Part shown: positions 18,266 to 27,820 of the stretch, piece after piece
Layout: each line of letters opens with the position of its first letter
Position numbering within the stretch: position 1 is the stretch's first letter
Source: Paenibacillus sp. PK3_47
GTDB lineage: Bacteria > Bacillota > Bacilli > Paenibacillales > Paenibacillaceae
Length of the DNA stretch: 64,000 nt
Direction: 5' to 3'
Assembly (NCBI RefSeq): GCF_023520895.1
Contig: NZ_CP026029.1
Location: forward strand, 3,658,001 to 3,722,000
Notes under the pieces: model-generated
What the model was told of the DNA's origin: nothing
Seen by the model: only the letters and a program-made list of their open reading frames with translations
Database searches by the model: none
Program-made: the position numbers and the translations under genes

Positions 18266-19918
18266 CTATGAATTCACCCGCTCCCGGTATTCCTTCGGTG
18301 AGCTCCCTACCTGCTTCTTGAATACCTTGCTGAAGTATTTCACATCATGGAAGCCGACCATCTCCGAGATCTGCGCCAGCTTCAGATGAGGATTCTGCAG
18401 CAGCAGCTTGGCTTTTTCGATCCGGACGGTGCCGATGTAATCTGTAAAATTAATGCCGTACTCCTGCTTGAATTTGCGCGAGACGTACTCACGGCTGACA
18501 TAGAATTTGCCCGCGACCTCCTGAAGAGACAGATCGGACTGGTAATTCTGGTCGATATATTTCACGATGTCGGTAATCGGATTGCGTTCCTTCACTGCTC
18601 TGGCATCCAGCTCCTGCACCAGTCGCTGCATCAGCGCAAAGGACCAGTCCCGCCAGGCGAACAAAGAGAAGGAGTAGCCGTTGGCATAAGGGGCCGGATT
18701 CGCGCTGTCTGCCCGTTCAAGCTCAGCCAGTGCGGCATCTGCCTGGCCCCCCAAGGCTTCACGGACCAGCCGGGCACGGAAGGTCAGCACGTCGGCTTTC
18801 CAGGTGCTCAGCATCTCCGGGGTGACCACACCTCCGCGGCTGAGCTCCTGGGTCCAGTACTGGGCGGCATCCGCCAGCACCTCATTGTTGCCGCTGATTA
18901 CAGCTACCTTCCAATCCTCTTGGACATCTGCGAAGGTCAGCGGCTGACTTCCTTTCTTATCAGCGGCAGCCGCCTGTCCGGTATGCTCTCCCGAACAAGA
19001 GGAGAAATGGCAGTAATCCTCATGGCTTAAAAGATTGCGCCGCTGCAAGGCCTCTGCGGCTTCTGTACGCTGGGCAGACAGCTGCCGGGGCAGGCTGGCC
19101 ACCCCGCTGATCCCGAAATGCATCCGGAACTGCAGCGTAAGGTAGATGCCCTGATTGATCCGGCTGATCAGCCCGGTAACGGACTCCAGGGTATCCCACA
19201 GCAGGATGGCAATCTCGGGAGGGCCGCCCCAATACCGGAAGGAGATGCCTTGGCGCTGAGGCTGCAAAAATTCATTGCAGATATTTACAATGGCATAATA
19301 CAGCAGCTCATTGTCTCCGCCGAACCGTTTAAGCAGGGGATTATTCCCGGTATCGGTCTGCACGAGGATCAGCCGGCAGGAGCCCGCCTCCTCAGGGATG
19401 ACACCTTCGCTTCTCAGCCTGCGCAGCGAGGCCTCCGAATTGACAGGATCATCGATCAGGGCCGAGAGCAGCTTCTCCCCGTAAATCGGCTTGATTTCAT
19501 TCAGCCGGATGCTTTCCCTTTGCCGCTGGGTGCGCTCGGCCTCTTCAGACCGCCAGGCGGCAACGGCTTTGGATACCGCATGATTGATCGCATCGGCTTC
19601 AATCGGCTTGAGGATATAATCAATGCCGCCGTTGCGGACAGCATGGCGTACAAAATCAAAATCATTATGACCGCTGACCACAATGAATTTGGTGTTGCCG
19701 GCAAATTCATTGACCCAGGTCATCAGCTCGACCCCGCTGCCGGAGTCCATCATCATATCCATGATCACCAGCGCCGGCTTATGCTCACGGATCAGCTCTA
19801 TGGCCTCATTGCCGCCGCCGGCTTCCAGGATCTCACCGATCTGATGGGCGTCCCAGTCGACCAGCAGCCGGACCGCTTTTCTGACTCTTGCTTCGTCATC
19901 TACTATAAGGGCCTTCAT
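18266..19918 (-). CDS. Response regulator, YesN type (receiver plus AraC DNA-binding domain)
   Basis: The 550-residue protein has an N-terminal receiver with DDEAR and phospho-acceptor Asp54 (LVIMDMMMDSG). The central region of about 300 residues has no recognised catalytic motifs, as is usual in this group. A C-terminal AraC double helix-turn-helix sits at about 445-545 (LSLQEVAGKFYVSREYVSRK; LAQISEMVGFHDVKYFSKVF). Its ATG overlaps the stop of the kinase gene by four bases. With the kinase it most likely controls the divergent sugar ABC operon at 21875-24961. Confidence 0.9.
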   Translation of the reverse strand: MKALIVDDEARVRKAVRLLVDWDAHQIGEILEAGGGNEAIELIREHKPALVIMDMMMDSGSGVELMTWVNEFAGNTKFIVVSGHNDFDFVRHAVRNGGIDYILKPIEADAINHAVSKAVAAWRSEEAERTQRQRESIRLNEIKPIYGEKLLSALIDDPVNSEASLRRLRSEGVIPEEAGSCRLILVQTDTGNNPLLKRFGGDNELLYYAIVNICNEFLQPQRQGISFRYWGGPPEIAILLWDTLESVTGLISRINQGIYLTLQFRMHFGISGVASLPRQLSAQRTEAAEALQRRNLLSHEDYCHFSSCSGEHTGQAAAADKKGSQPLTFADVQEDWKVAVISGNNEVLADAAQYWTQELSRGGVVTPEMLSTWKADVLTFRARLVREALGGQADAALAELERADSANPAPYANGYSFSLFAWRDWSFALMQRLVQELDARAVKERNPITDIVKYIDQNYQSDLSLQEVAGKFYVSREYVSRKFKQEYGINFTDYIGTVRIEKAKLLLQNPHLKLAQISEMVGFHDVKYFSKVFKKQVGSSPKEYRERVNS

Positions 19919-21741
19919 AACCGTTCACTCTCCGTTAAAATATCAATTTCCAGTCTGACGATAACCCCGCCAGCTTCCAGATTGTCTACCGTAAGCACGG
20001 CATCATCCCCGCAGACCAGCCGCAGCCTGGCCAGGACATTTCCCAGCCCGATACCGGCTCCGGGAGCGTCACGTCTGATATCGCTGTCCTTCAATGCAGA
20101 GACATCCAGCTGGGAAGGCTGCTGCAGCTCCTGCCGCAGCGTCTCCAGTCTGGCTGGAGGGATGGTGTTTCCGTTATTTTGAATGCTGATTTCCATCCGC
20201 CCTGAGTTCAGCCTTACCGCCGTGATCTCAACAAACCCGTCACTGCGCGACAGATTAAAGCCGTGTTTGAAGTAGTTTTCGACAATCGGCTGCAGGATCA
20301 TCTTTGGCATGAGTGCGGTAAGGAGTGATTCTTCCATATCGTAGCGGAAACTGAACTTGTTTTCAAAACGCTCCTTTTGCAGCTCAATATATGCTTTGAC
20401 ATGGTCCAGCTCGTTCTGGATCGTAACGACCTTTTCGTCGTTGTGCATGCTGTACCGCATCATTTTGGCCAGTGCCGAGAGCAGCCCGTAGATTTGCGGA
20501 ACCTTCAGTTCCAGCGCAAGCGTACCGATAATCTGAAGGGTGTTGTTCAGAAAATGCGGGTTGATCTGTGACTGCAGCGCTCTGAGCTCATTGGTTTTGT
20601 TGGACAGCTCCAGCCTGTATTCCCGCAAAATCAGATTGTTGATCGTATCCATCATCCGGCGGAAATGTTCTGTCAGCACACCGACCTCATCATTGCCCGC
20701 AGGGCGGATGTCGATATCCAGATTACCGGTCTGCACCTGATTCATATATCGGGTTAACTGCTTGATTGGTGCAGTAATCCGGAAAGAAATAAAGATAGTC
20801 AGGGCAATAATCATGATCATCAGCAGGAGCAGCAGCGCGATATTTATCGTTGCCGCCTCTTTGGCTTCACGGAACAGGTAGGAGACCGGAATTTGCTTCA
20901 CTAGGGTCCAGTCGAGGGCCTCACTGTCTATTTTCTGATAGATAAATACAGATCCGCCTTCCTCAAAATATCCTTGGGAGCTGCCTGCCGCCAAAATTTG
21001 CTTATCATACCAGCCGGCGTTCAGCTTATTGCCCAGCTCTGCTGCATCGTGACTGTAAACCTGTGCACCGCTGCCGTCGATGAGATAGATCTTCTCCTGA
21101 TTCTGCTCATACAGCTGGGCTGTAATATCAGTGAGCGCTGCCAGTCTGACATCAATGGATAAATATCCGAGCGGTTCATTGGTAGGAACCCGTTCAATCC
21201 GTCTGTGCAGGGTAAAAACCGGCTCCGGGACGATCTGCGAATTGGGCGCACTCACCCCGTAGCTGTTGCTCATATGTGTGCTTTGTACAGAGACCGGAGA
21301 CGCCCCTGTGATCAGAGAATCAATAAAAGGGGAAACACCCTGCCAGCGCCTTGGCGTCGTGCCTTGCGTAAGCAGGGTCGATTTGCTGTCTTTAACACCA
21401 TACAGATAGACCTGGAAGATATCCGGCATAGAGGCCGAGATGTAATTAAGTGAGGAGTACGTCAGGATATCGGCAGACAGATCATCATACCCGGCTTCAA
21501 GCTGGCGGTAAAAATCCGTATCCGAATAGACCATCAGGGACAGCCGGTTGACCTCCTGTATGAGGCTGGAGATATTTTTGGAGCCCTGAAAGAGCAGGTT
21601 CTTATTCTCATCTACAGCCCGGGTCCTTAGGGACTCCGTAGTATAAGAATAGTTGATTAACATAGTTGCCATAATACAAATTAATGTCGGCAGGAGTAAA
21701 AAAAGGATCAGTTTGGTGCGGATATTGTTCCATTTCATCAT
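19915..21741 (-). CDS. Sensor histidine kinase, YesM type
   Basis: The 608-residue membrane kinase has helices at about 10-30 and 290-315 that enclose an extracytoplasmic dCache-like sensor domain. A HAMP segment (about 315-370) follows, then the His_kinase domain with phospho-accepting His396 in the family motif INPHFLNNTLQ. The C-terminal HATPase_c contains PKMILQPIVENYFKHGF and GIGLGNVLARL. It is paired with the response regulator downstream. YesM/YesN pairs in Paenibacillus usually sense extracellular oligosaccharides. Confidence 0.9.
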   Translation of the reverse strand: MMKWNNIRTKLILFLLLPTLICIMATMLINYSYTTESLRTRAVDENKNLLFQGSKNISSLIQEVNRLSLMVYSDTDFYRQLEAGYDDLSADILTYSSLNYISASMPDIFQVYLYGVKDSKSTLLTQGTTPRRWQGVSPFIDSLITGASPVSVQSTHMSNSYGVSAPNSQIVPEPVFTLHRRIERVPTNEPLGYLSIDVRLAALTDITAQLYEQNQEKIYLIDGSGAQVYSHDAAELGNKLNAGWYDKQILAAGSSQGYFEEGGSVFIYQKIDSEALDWTLVKQIPVSYLFREAKEAATINIALLLLLMIMIIALTIFISFRITAPIKQLTRYMNQVQTGNLDIDIRPAGNDEVGVLTEHFRRMMDTINNLILREYRLELSNKTNELRALQSQINPHFLNNTLQIIGTLALELKVPQIYGLLSALAKMMRYSMHNDEKVVTIQNELDHVKAYIELQKERFENKFSFRYDMEESLLTALMPKMILQPIVENYFKHGFNLSRSDGFVEITAVRLNSGRMEISIQNNGNTIPPARLETLRQELQQPSQLDVSALKDSDIRRDAPGAGIGLGNVLARLRLVCGDDAVLTVDNLEAGGVIVRLEIDILTESERL

Positions 21742-21765
21742 TTCGTGTCACATCCGATCAATATT

Positions 21766-21797
21766 TTACACCTGAAAGATCACTTGCGTAGGTGTAA
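21766..21797. promoter_or_regulatory. Inverted repeat, candidate operator upstream of the sugar ABC operon
   Basis: TTACACCT (21766-21773) and AGGTGTAA (21790-21797) form a perfect 8-bp inverted repeat with centres 24 bases apart. It lies in the 133-bp gap between the divergent yesM-type gene and the importer operon. The spacing of about two helical turns fits binding of a regulator dimer such as the YesN-type protein. This is a prediction only. Confidence 0.5.
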
Positions 21798-21874
21798 GAG
21801 GTCCGCAAAAAAAGTGATAATATCCTTAGATGATAAACAAGTAAGTGAGTAAAAGAAAGGGGGGGACGGGTAAA

Positions 21875-22756
21875 ATGCGCGGCTCGAAAACGTCCCAGAT
21901 CGGTCAGCAGCTCTTTTTTGTTGGCCCGGCAGTATTGTTTTTCACAATAGTCATGATTATTCCGTTTGTCATGGGGATGTACTATTCCTTCACAGACTGG
22001 AACGGCGTATCCGGGAATGTATCCTGGGTGGGCATCGACAATTTTAAAACAATCTTTACCAATGATCCGGATTTCTGGTCATCCTTCTGGTTTACAGTGC
22101 GTTTCACTGTACTCGGGGTTGTATTGACCAACGTAGTAGGATTTTTCCTGGCCTATTTTTTAACCAAAGCATTAAAAACACGCAATATGCTCCGCACCAT
22201 CTTCTTTATGCCTAACGTAATCGGGGGCTTGTTGCTTGGTTTTATATGGCAGTTTATCTTCATCAAAGGTTTCGCCACGATGGGCGATATCACGGGCTGG
22301 TCCTTCTTCAACCTTCCGTGGCTCGGCGATGCGACAACCGGCTTCTGGGCCATTGTTATGGTATTTGTCTGGCAGTCTTCCGGTTATCTGATGGTAATCT
22401 ACATCGCTTCCCTGAATAACGTCTCCAAGGAAGTGCTGGAAGCGGCAGAAATTGACGGGGCCTCCCGCATGCAGGTGCTTCGCAGCATTATCTTACCGCT
22501 GATTATGCCGGCGGTTACTGTAGGCCTGTTCCTTGCCATCTCCTGGTCTTTCAAAATGTTCGACCTCAACCTTTCCCTGACGAAAGGCGGACCGTTCAAA
22601 TCGACCGAGTCTGTGGCCATGAACATTTACAATGAAGCGTTCCTGAACAACCGGTACGGTCTGGGTACGGCAAAAGCGCTGCTGTTCTTCCTCATCGTCG
22701 CCGTCATCACTGTGATTCAGGTCCGGATTACCAAGAGCAAGGAGGTTGAAGCGTAA
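21875..22756 (+). CDS. Sugar ABC transporter permease, MalF/UgpA type
   Basis: The 293-residue protein has six membrane helices and the EAA loop VLEAAEIDGASRMQVLRSII near residues 190-210. The frame extends to GTG 21845, but ATG 21875 lies after a purine-rich AAAGGGGGGGACGGG site and gives a normal start. It overlaps the next permease by one base (TAATG). With the permease and binding protein that follow it makes a carbohydrate importer lacking its own ATPase. Confidence 0.93.
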   Translation: MRGSKTSQIGQQLFFVGPAVLFFTIVMIIPFVMGMYYSFTDWNGVSGNVSWVGIDNFKTIFTNDPDFWSSFWFTVRFTVLGVVLTNVVGFFLAYFLTKALKTRNMLRTIFFMPNVIGGLLLGFIWQFIFIKGFATMGDITGWSFFNLPWLGDATTGFWAIVMVFVWQSSGYLMVIYIASLNNVSKEVLEAAEIDGASRMQVLRSIILPLIMPAVTVGLFLAISWSFKMFDLNLSLTKGGPFKSTESVAMNIYNEAFLNNRYGLGTAKALLFFLIVAVITVIQVRITKSKEVEA

Positions 22757-23589
22757 TGAAGGCAGAAGGCAAAAGCAGATGGAATTTCGGCCTGGAAATC
22801 ATTATGATTCTTCTTGCCCTGCTGTTCCTGTCACCATTCTATTTCCTGATCGTCAACTCGCTGAAATCGTTTGGTGAAATTCTTAGCAATGCGGCGGCCT
22901 GGCCGACCGAATTCGTCTGGTCCAACTACACGCAGGCCTGGAAGCTGGCCCGTTTCTCGGAAGCTTTCCGGAACTCGATTATCATTACAGTGATCTGTGT
23001 GATCCTGATCGCCCTGTTTGCCGCAATGGCGGCCTACCGGATGGTCCGTGCAGATTCGAAGTTCAACCGTTTCCTGCTGCTGCTGTTCGTAGCGGCAATG
23101 GTCGTGCCGTTCCAGACGATCATGATTCCGATCCTGCAAGTGGTTAACTTCCTCGGAGTCAACAACTCGATTGCCGGCCTGGTAATGGCCCAATTAGGGC
23201 TCAGTATTCCAATGGCGATCTTCCTGTTCCACGGGTTCATCAAATCGGTACCGCTGGAAATTGAGGAAGCGGCAACGGTAGACGGCTGTAATCCGCTGAC
23301 TGTGTTCTTCCGGATTGTGCTTCCGCTCCTGAAGCCGATGCTCATGACGATTATCGTCCTGAATGCACTCGGGATATGGAACGACTACCTGCTTCCGTCC
23401 CTGATTCTTCAGGCACCGGAGCTGCGGACCATTCCGCTGGCCACCTTCTCGTTCTTCGGGCAGTATACGAAGCAATGGGACATGGCACTTCCGGCGCTGA
23501 CGCTCGGGGTTGCTCCAATCGTTGTTTTCTACCTGTTCATGCAGCGTTACATTGTTGAGGGAATAGCGGCAGGCTCGGTGAAGGGTTAA
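22756..23589 (+). CDS. Carbohydrate ABC transporter permease, MalG/UgpE type
   Basis: The 277-residue protein has six membrane helices (first at about 14-36). Its EAA motif is EIEEAATVDGCNPLTVFFRI, and it has the family C terminus (FFGQYTKQWDMALPAL and YIVEGIAAGSVKG). The start overlaps the upstream stop, so it is translationally coupled to the first permease. Confidence 0.93.
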   Translation: MKAEGKSRWNFGLEIIMILLALLFLSPFYFLIVNSLKSFGEILSNAAAWPTEFVWSNYTQAWKLARFSEAFRNSIIITVICVILIALFAAMAAYRMVRADSKFNRFLLLLFVAAMVVPFQTIMIPILQVVNFLGVNNSIAGLVMAQLGLSIPMAIFLFHGFIKSVPLEIEEAATVDGCNPLTVFFRIVLPLLKPMLMTIIVLNALGIWNDYLLPSLILQAPELRTIPLATFSFFGQYTKQWDMALPALTLGVAPIVVFYLFMQRYIVEGIAAGSVKG

Positions 23590-23653
23590 CCTTCCCGGGC
23601 TTCCCGTTCCACATAGTATTGGCAGTTAAATTTATTTTAGGGGGAAATTAGAG

Positions 23654-24961
23654 ATGATGAAAAAACGTTCTGCACTGATGATGTCCAGCGTGATGCTGAT
23701 GTCTGTAGTACTGGCGGCTTGCGGCGGTAACAATAATTCCGCTTCTAATAATGCACAAAATGGAAGCGCTGGCAACGGTGCATCCGGTGAAACCAAAACG
23801 GTTAAGATCTTCCAGTTCAAAACTGAAATCGTGGAAGGCCTGAATGAGCTGAAGGTTGAGTTTGAAAAAGAGTATCCTAACATCAAGCTGGACATCCAGA
23901 CTGTCGGCGGCGGTGCAGACTATGCTGCGGCACTGAAGACAAAATTTGCTTCCGGCGATGCTCCTGACATTTTCTCCAACGGCGGTTATGCTGAAATGGA
24001 TCTGTGGGGCGACAAGCTCGAGGACCTGTCCGATCAGCCATGGGTGAAGGATCTGATTCCTTTGGCAGCTGAGCCAATGACCAAAGACGGTAAAACATAC
24101 GGTATGCCGATGAACCTTGAAGGTATCGGTTATGTATACAACAAAGACCTGTTCGAAAAAGCAGGCATCACTGAAACACCAAAAACGATCTCCGAGCTTG
24201 AAGAAGCCGCTAAAAAATTGCAGGCGATCGATGTCATTCCTTTCGGTAACGCGTATCAGGAGTGGTGGCTGCTGGGTAACCAAGGGATTAGCGTAGCTTT
24301 TGCACAACAAGATAATGTAGATGAGTTCATCAGCGGCCTGAACGCCGGTACTTCCACAATCGTGGGCAACCAGGTATTTAAGGATTGGAGCAACCTGCTG
24401 AACCTGACTGTAAAATACGGTCAAAAGAATCCTTTGACTACTGACGCCAACACTCACCTGGCTATGTTCGCTAACGGCGAAACTGCCATGATGCAGGAAG
24501 GTAACTGGGCACAAACCCTGGTTGACAACATCACTCCTGACATGAACATCGGTATGTTCCCTATGCCAATCAATGATGATGCCGAGAAGAACGACAAGAT
24601 GACTGTAGGTATTCCTGCTAACCTTGTTGTGAACAAAGAATCGGCTTCCAAAGAAGAAGCGAAGACATTCCTGAACTGGCTTGTAACTTCCGATATGGGT
24701 AAACAATATATCACTGAAAAATGGAAGTTCATCCCTGCGCTGTCCACTATTGAGGCTAACCCTGAAGATATCGGTGCCCTTGGTTCTGATGTATGGAACT
24801 ATGTACAAGAAGGTAAAGTATATGGTCTGCAATCCTCCAAGTTCCCTGATGGTGTAACGCAGGAATTCGCAAGTGTAATTCAACAGCTGATTGCCGGCAA
24901 GGTAGATCAAGCAGGCTGGGAAACAGCTATGCAAGCGGCTTGGGACAAGCTGAAGAAGTAA
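23654..24961 (+). CDS. Extracellular sugar-binding lipoprotein of an ABC importer
   Basis: The 435-residue substrate-binding protein has a lipoprotein signal with lipobox LAAC (Cys23), a Ser/Asn-rich spacer and the SBP_bac_1 pattern (GDAPDIFSNGG, YGMPMNLEGIGYVYNKDLF, NGETAMMQEGNW). The gene uses many T- or A-ending codons that favour high expression, which is usual for binding proteins made in excess over the permeases. An AGGGGGAAA site precedes ATG 23654. A terminator follows at 25030. Confidence 0.93.
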   Translation: MMKKRSALMMSSVMLMSVVLAACGGNNNSASNNAQNGSAGNGASGETKTVKIFQFKTEIVEGLNELKVEFEKEYPNIKLDIQTVGGGADYAAALKTKFASGDAPDIFSNGGYAEMDLWGDKLEDLSDQPWVKDLIPLAAEPMTKDGKTYGMPMNLEGIGYVYNKDLFEKAGITETPKTISELEEAAKKLQAIDVIPFGNAYQEWWLLGNQGISVAFAQQDNVDEFISGLNAGTSTIVGNQVFKDWSNLLNLTVKYGQKNPLTTDANTHLAMFANGETAMMQEGNWAQTLVDNITPDMNIGMFPMPINDDAEKNDKMTVGIPANLVVNKESASKEEAKTFLNWLVTSDMGKQYITEKWKFIPALSTIEANPEDIGALGSDVWNYVQEGKVYGLQSSKFPDGVTQEFASVIQQLIAGKVDQAGWETAMQAAWDKLKK

Positions 24962-25029
24962 TAAAAGATTCTCAAACATAGAGCCTGCAAAGGGCCGTAA
25001 ACTAACGTAGCTGGAAATGGATTTGCCAG

Positions 25030-25078
25030 GACGCTCCCGTTCATACTCATTGTTGAAATGAGGCGGGGGCGTCTTTTT
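25030..25078 (+). terminator. Rho-independent terminator of the ABC operon
   Basis: GACGC-t-CCCG pairs with CGGG-g-GCGTC (25030-25073) around an inner CTCATT/AATGAG stem, and TTTTT follows. Confidence 0.85.
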
Positions 25079-25191
25079 AAATTGCGGGAAGCATGCTGTA
25101 ATGCGGTATACTTTTATCAAAATATTCTACAGTGCATAGCGGGAGATGGCGGCATCACAGGGTCTCCGGCGCATGGTAAGGAGAGGGAGCG

Positions 25192-27195
25192 ATGAAGCTG
25201 GAGAGTTATACAAATGTACAGATCGGCGTCGATTATTATCCGGAGCATTGGGATGAATCGTTATGGGAAAAGGATGTTGAACTAATGCGGGAAACCGGGG
25301 TAAAGGTGGTGCGGGTAGCCGAGTTCGCCTGGAGCAGGCTGGAGCCTGTGGAAGGCACCTTTGATTTTGCCTGGCTGGACCGGGCGATGGAGCTGTTCCG
25401 GGAAAAGGGTCTGCAGGTGGTCATCGGAACCCCGACGACAACTCCGCCGCGCTGGCTGACAACCGCGTATCCGGATGTACTGCCTGTGTTCAAAGACGGG
25501 CAGACGTATCATCCGGGCGTGCGCGGACACCGCTGCTTTAACAGTGCATCCCTGCGCAAGTACGGCAGCCGGATTGTAGAGAAGCTGGCGGCCCACTACA
25601 GCGGGCATCCTGCTGTGATCGGCTGGCAGACAGATAATGAATTTGGCATGATCGACTGCCACTGCGATTCCTGTAACGCGGCTTTCCGGAGCTGGGTGAA
25701 GGACAAATACGGCACGGTAGCGCGGGTGAACGAGGAGTGGGGAACAGTAGTCTGGAGCGGTGAATACAGCGATTGGGAAGAGCTTACGGTTCCGTATGGC
25801 GGTTCGCCGTTCCAGAATCCGTCGCTGCTGCTGGATTTCCAGCGTTTCCAGTGGGATGCTGTGGTCGATTTCCAGAAGACGCAAATTGATCTGCTGCGGG
25901 CACTGTGTCCGGATCATTTCATTACCCATAACTTTCACAGCTATCCGCAGCGGCTGGATATGTATGCCGTCGGGGCAGATCTGGATGTGGCTGCATTCGA
26001 CTATTATCCGAACACTTCACCGGACAAGCAGGCCACTACACCGTACAGCGGTGCGTTGTCGCTGGATGTTACGCGCGGCATCAGACGGCAAAACTTCTGG
26101 ATCATGGAGCAGCTTAGCGGTTCACCGGGCTGCTGGATGCCGATGTGGCGCACGCCGTATCCCGGCTTTATCCGTGCATATGCCTGGCAGGCTATCGCGA
26201 GAGGAGCGGACACGGTGGTTCATTTCCGCTGGAGAAGCGCGGCCGCGGGAGCGGAGCAGTACTGGCATGGTCTGATCGATCACAGCAACGTTCCCGGCCG
26301 CAGGTTCGCCGAATTCAGCCAGCTGTGTGCTGAAGTGAACTTGCTGAGTGAGAAGCTGCTGGGAACCGTGCTGAAGCATGAGGTGGCGATTCTTCATTCC
26401 CATGAGCAGAAGGCAGCGCTTGATATCCAGCCGCAGGCCGAGGGGCTGGACTATTACGAGAATATCAAGCAGTACCACCGCGCCCTGACGAAGCTGGGCA
26501 TCGGCTGCGATGTCATCCGGCTGGGCCAGCCGCTGGACGGATACAAGGTAGTCATTGCGCCGAGCCTGTATCTGCTGGATGAGCAGACGGCTGCTCAGCT
26601 TGAGGCTTTTGCGATTACAGGCGGAACATTGATCCTGAGCAACCGCAGCGGTGTGAAGAACATGAACAATATTTGCGTAATGCAGCCTCTTCCTGGGATG
26701 CTGAGCCGTGCGGCGGGCGTGTGGGTCAAGGAGTATGATCCGGTTGGCGGAGATATCCATGCCCTGGTGGATTCACAGGGGGATACCTTCCAGTGCAGCC
26801 AGTGGTGCGACCTGCTGTCGCCGGTCACTGCAGAGCCTATCGCCTGGTATGGAGATGATTTCTATACCGGCATCCCGGCCGTTACCGTCAACAGCTTCGG
26901 CAAAGGCGCTGTCTATTACTTCGGCACCCATGCCGACGAGCGCTTCTGGAACGGCCTGCTGGTTGAAGTGGCGGACAAGCAGGGGCTGCAGCGTTTTGCC
27001 GGACTGCCGGAGGGTGTGCAGGCTACGGTCCGCACCGGCGATAACGGCAGCTTCCTGTTCCTGCTCAACCTGAACCGGTCGCCGCAAACGGTGCCGCTTG
27101 CGGGCAGCTACCGCAGCGCGCTGGATGCAGACGGTCCGGTCCGCGAGGGTAAGCTGATGATGGAGGCTTACGGCGTGGAGATTCTGGAGCTGTAG
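25192..27195 (+). CDS. GH42 beta-galactosidase with metal-binding Cys cluster
   Basis: This is a cytoplasmic beta-galactosidase of 667 residues. The TIM-barrel domain begins GVDYYPEHW. The acid/base is Glu150 (TDNEFG) and the nucleophile is Glu306 (WIMEQLSG). Cys115 (GHRCFN) with Cys156, Cys158 and Cys161 (CHCDSC) matches the zinc cluster of the trimeric GH42 enzymes such as Thermus A4. The trimerisation domain and a small beta domain follow. It lies 230 bases after the ABC operon terminator, so it probably has its own promoter, but the import and hydrolysis genes are a natural functional set. Confidence 0.93.
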   Translation: MKLESYTNVQIGVDYYPEHWDESLWEKDVELMRETGVKVVRVAEFAWSRLEPVEGTFDFAWLDRAMELFREKGLQVVIGTPTTTPPRWLTTAYPDVLPVFKDGQTYHPGVRGHRCFNSASLRKYGSRIVEKLAAHYSGHPAVIGWQTDNEFGMIDCHCDSCNAAFRSWVKDKYGTVARVNEEWGTVVWSGEYSDWEELTVPYGGSPFQNPSLLLDFQRFQWDAVVDFQKTQIDLLRALCPDHFITHNFHSYPQRLDMYAVGADLDVAAFDYYPNTSPDKQATTPYSGALSLDVTRGIRRQNFWIMEQLSGSPGCWMPMWRTPYPGFIRAYAWQAIARGADTVVHFRWRSAAAGAEQYWHGLIDHSNVPGRRFAEFSQLCAEVNLLSEKLLGTVLKHEVAILHSHEQKAALDIQPQAEGLDYYENIKQYHRALTKLGIGCDVIRLGQPLDGYKVVIAPSLYLLDEQTAAQLEAFAITGGTLILSNRSGVKNMNNICVMQPLPGMLSRAAGVWVKEYDPVGGDIHALVDSQGDTFQCSQWCDLLSPVTAEPIAWYGDDFYTGIPAVTVNSFGKGAVYYFGTHADERFWNGLLVEVADKQGLQRFAGLPEGVQATVRTGDNGSFLFLLNLNRSPQTVPLAGSYRSALDADGPVREGKLMMEAYGVEILEL

Positions 27196-27219
27196 CAGAC
27201 TAGCCCGTCAGCAGGATGC

Positions 27220-27545
27220 TGAGGTCCTCCGGTAAGGGGTGGACCTTAGCGTTTAATTGTATTTGATGCAGCTATATGACTGCAAAATGGAGCTGTAAGA
27301 GGTGCAGCAGGTCTTCAGGATGTTTAGGTCCTCCGTTATAGGGAGGGCCTAACGTTTAATTGTATTTCCTGCAGTTATATGACTGCGAAACAGCAGATTT
27401 GGCAGAATAACTGTATTCTGTGCAGCTACAAATTGCGTAATCCACATTAATGCTGAGATTAGAGGGTTTTAACTGCACGAAGTGCAGCTAAAGCTCTTTC
27501 AGTCTAAATATAGGCCATTTTAGTTGTATGAAATACAGCTAAAGT
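27220..27545. repeat. Hairpin repeats, TAATTGTAT/ATACAGCTAA family (family E)
   Basis: Five related elements begin near 27251, 27354, 27406, 27467 and 27517. Each is an imperfect palindrome such as TTAACTGCAC-GAA-GTGCAGC. The best one, at about 27519-27543, has 11-bp arms (with G-T pairing) around a GAA loop. Two copies of a hairpin of type GGTCCTCCG/GGGAGGGCC are interleaved near 27222 and 27328, which makes a 106-bp direct duplication. The same elements recur in the same order at 61726-61915. Confidence 0.7.
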
Positions 27546-27549
27546 GTGG

Positions 27550-27820
27550 AGGCAGCTATCAGTGGAGGCAACCAGTGTTGTGATGAGTTCGTGAGCATGT
27601 GGTTGAGCGTGGATGAAATGTGTTAGCCGGGACATCAGGTTTGCAGAGTAAATAGTGTAGTGGTGGGGAGTGGTGCAGGGTGCTGAGCGTGAATAGGAGT
27701 GTGTAGCTGGGCGCCGGGTTTGCAGAGTAAATAGTGTTGTGTTGGTGCGTGAGCATGCGGTTGAGCGTGATGGAACGTGTGGCTGGGACGTCAGGTTTGA
27801 TGAGTAAACAGTGTTGTGTC
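27550..27820. repeat. Imperfect repeats of about 80 bp
   Basis: The segment CAGGTTTGCAGAGTAAATAG with its surroundings recurs as three diverged copies centred near 27635, 27717 and 27793. A GTGAGCATG(T/C)GGTTGAGCGTG motif recurs near 27590 and 27743. No coding sequence is apparent. Confidence 0.5.

Noticed and set aside
18347-21453. Plus-strand frames opposite the yesN and yesM genes
   Set aside because: They are antisense shadows of well-supported minus-strand genes without start signals.
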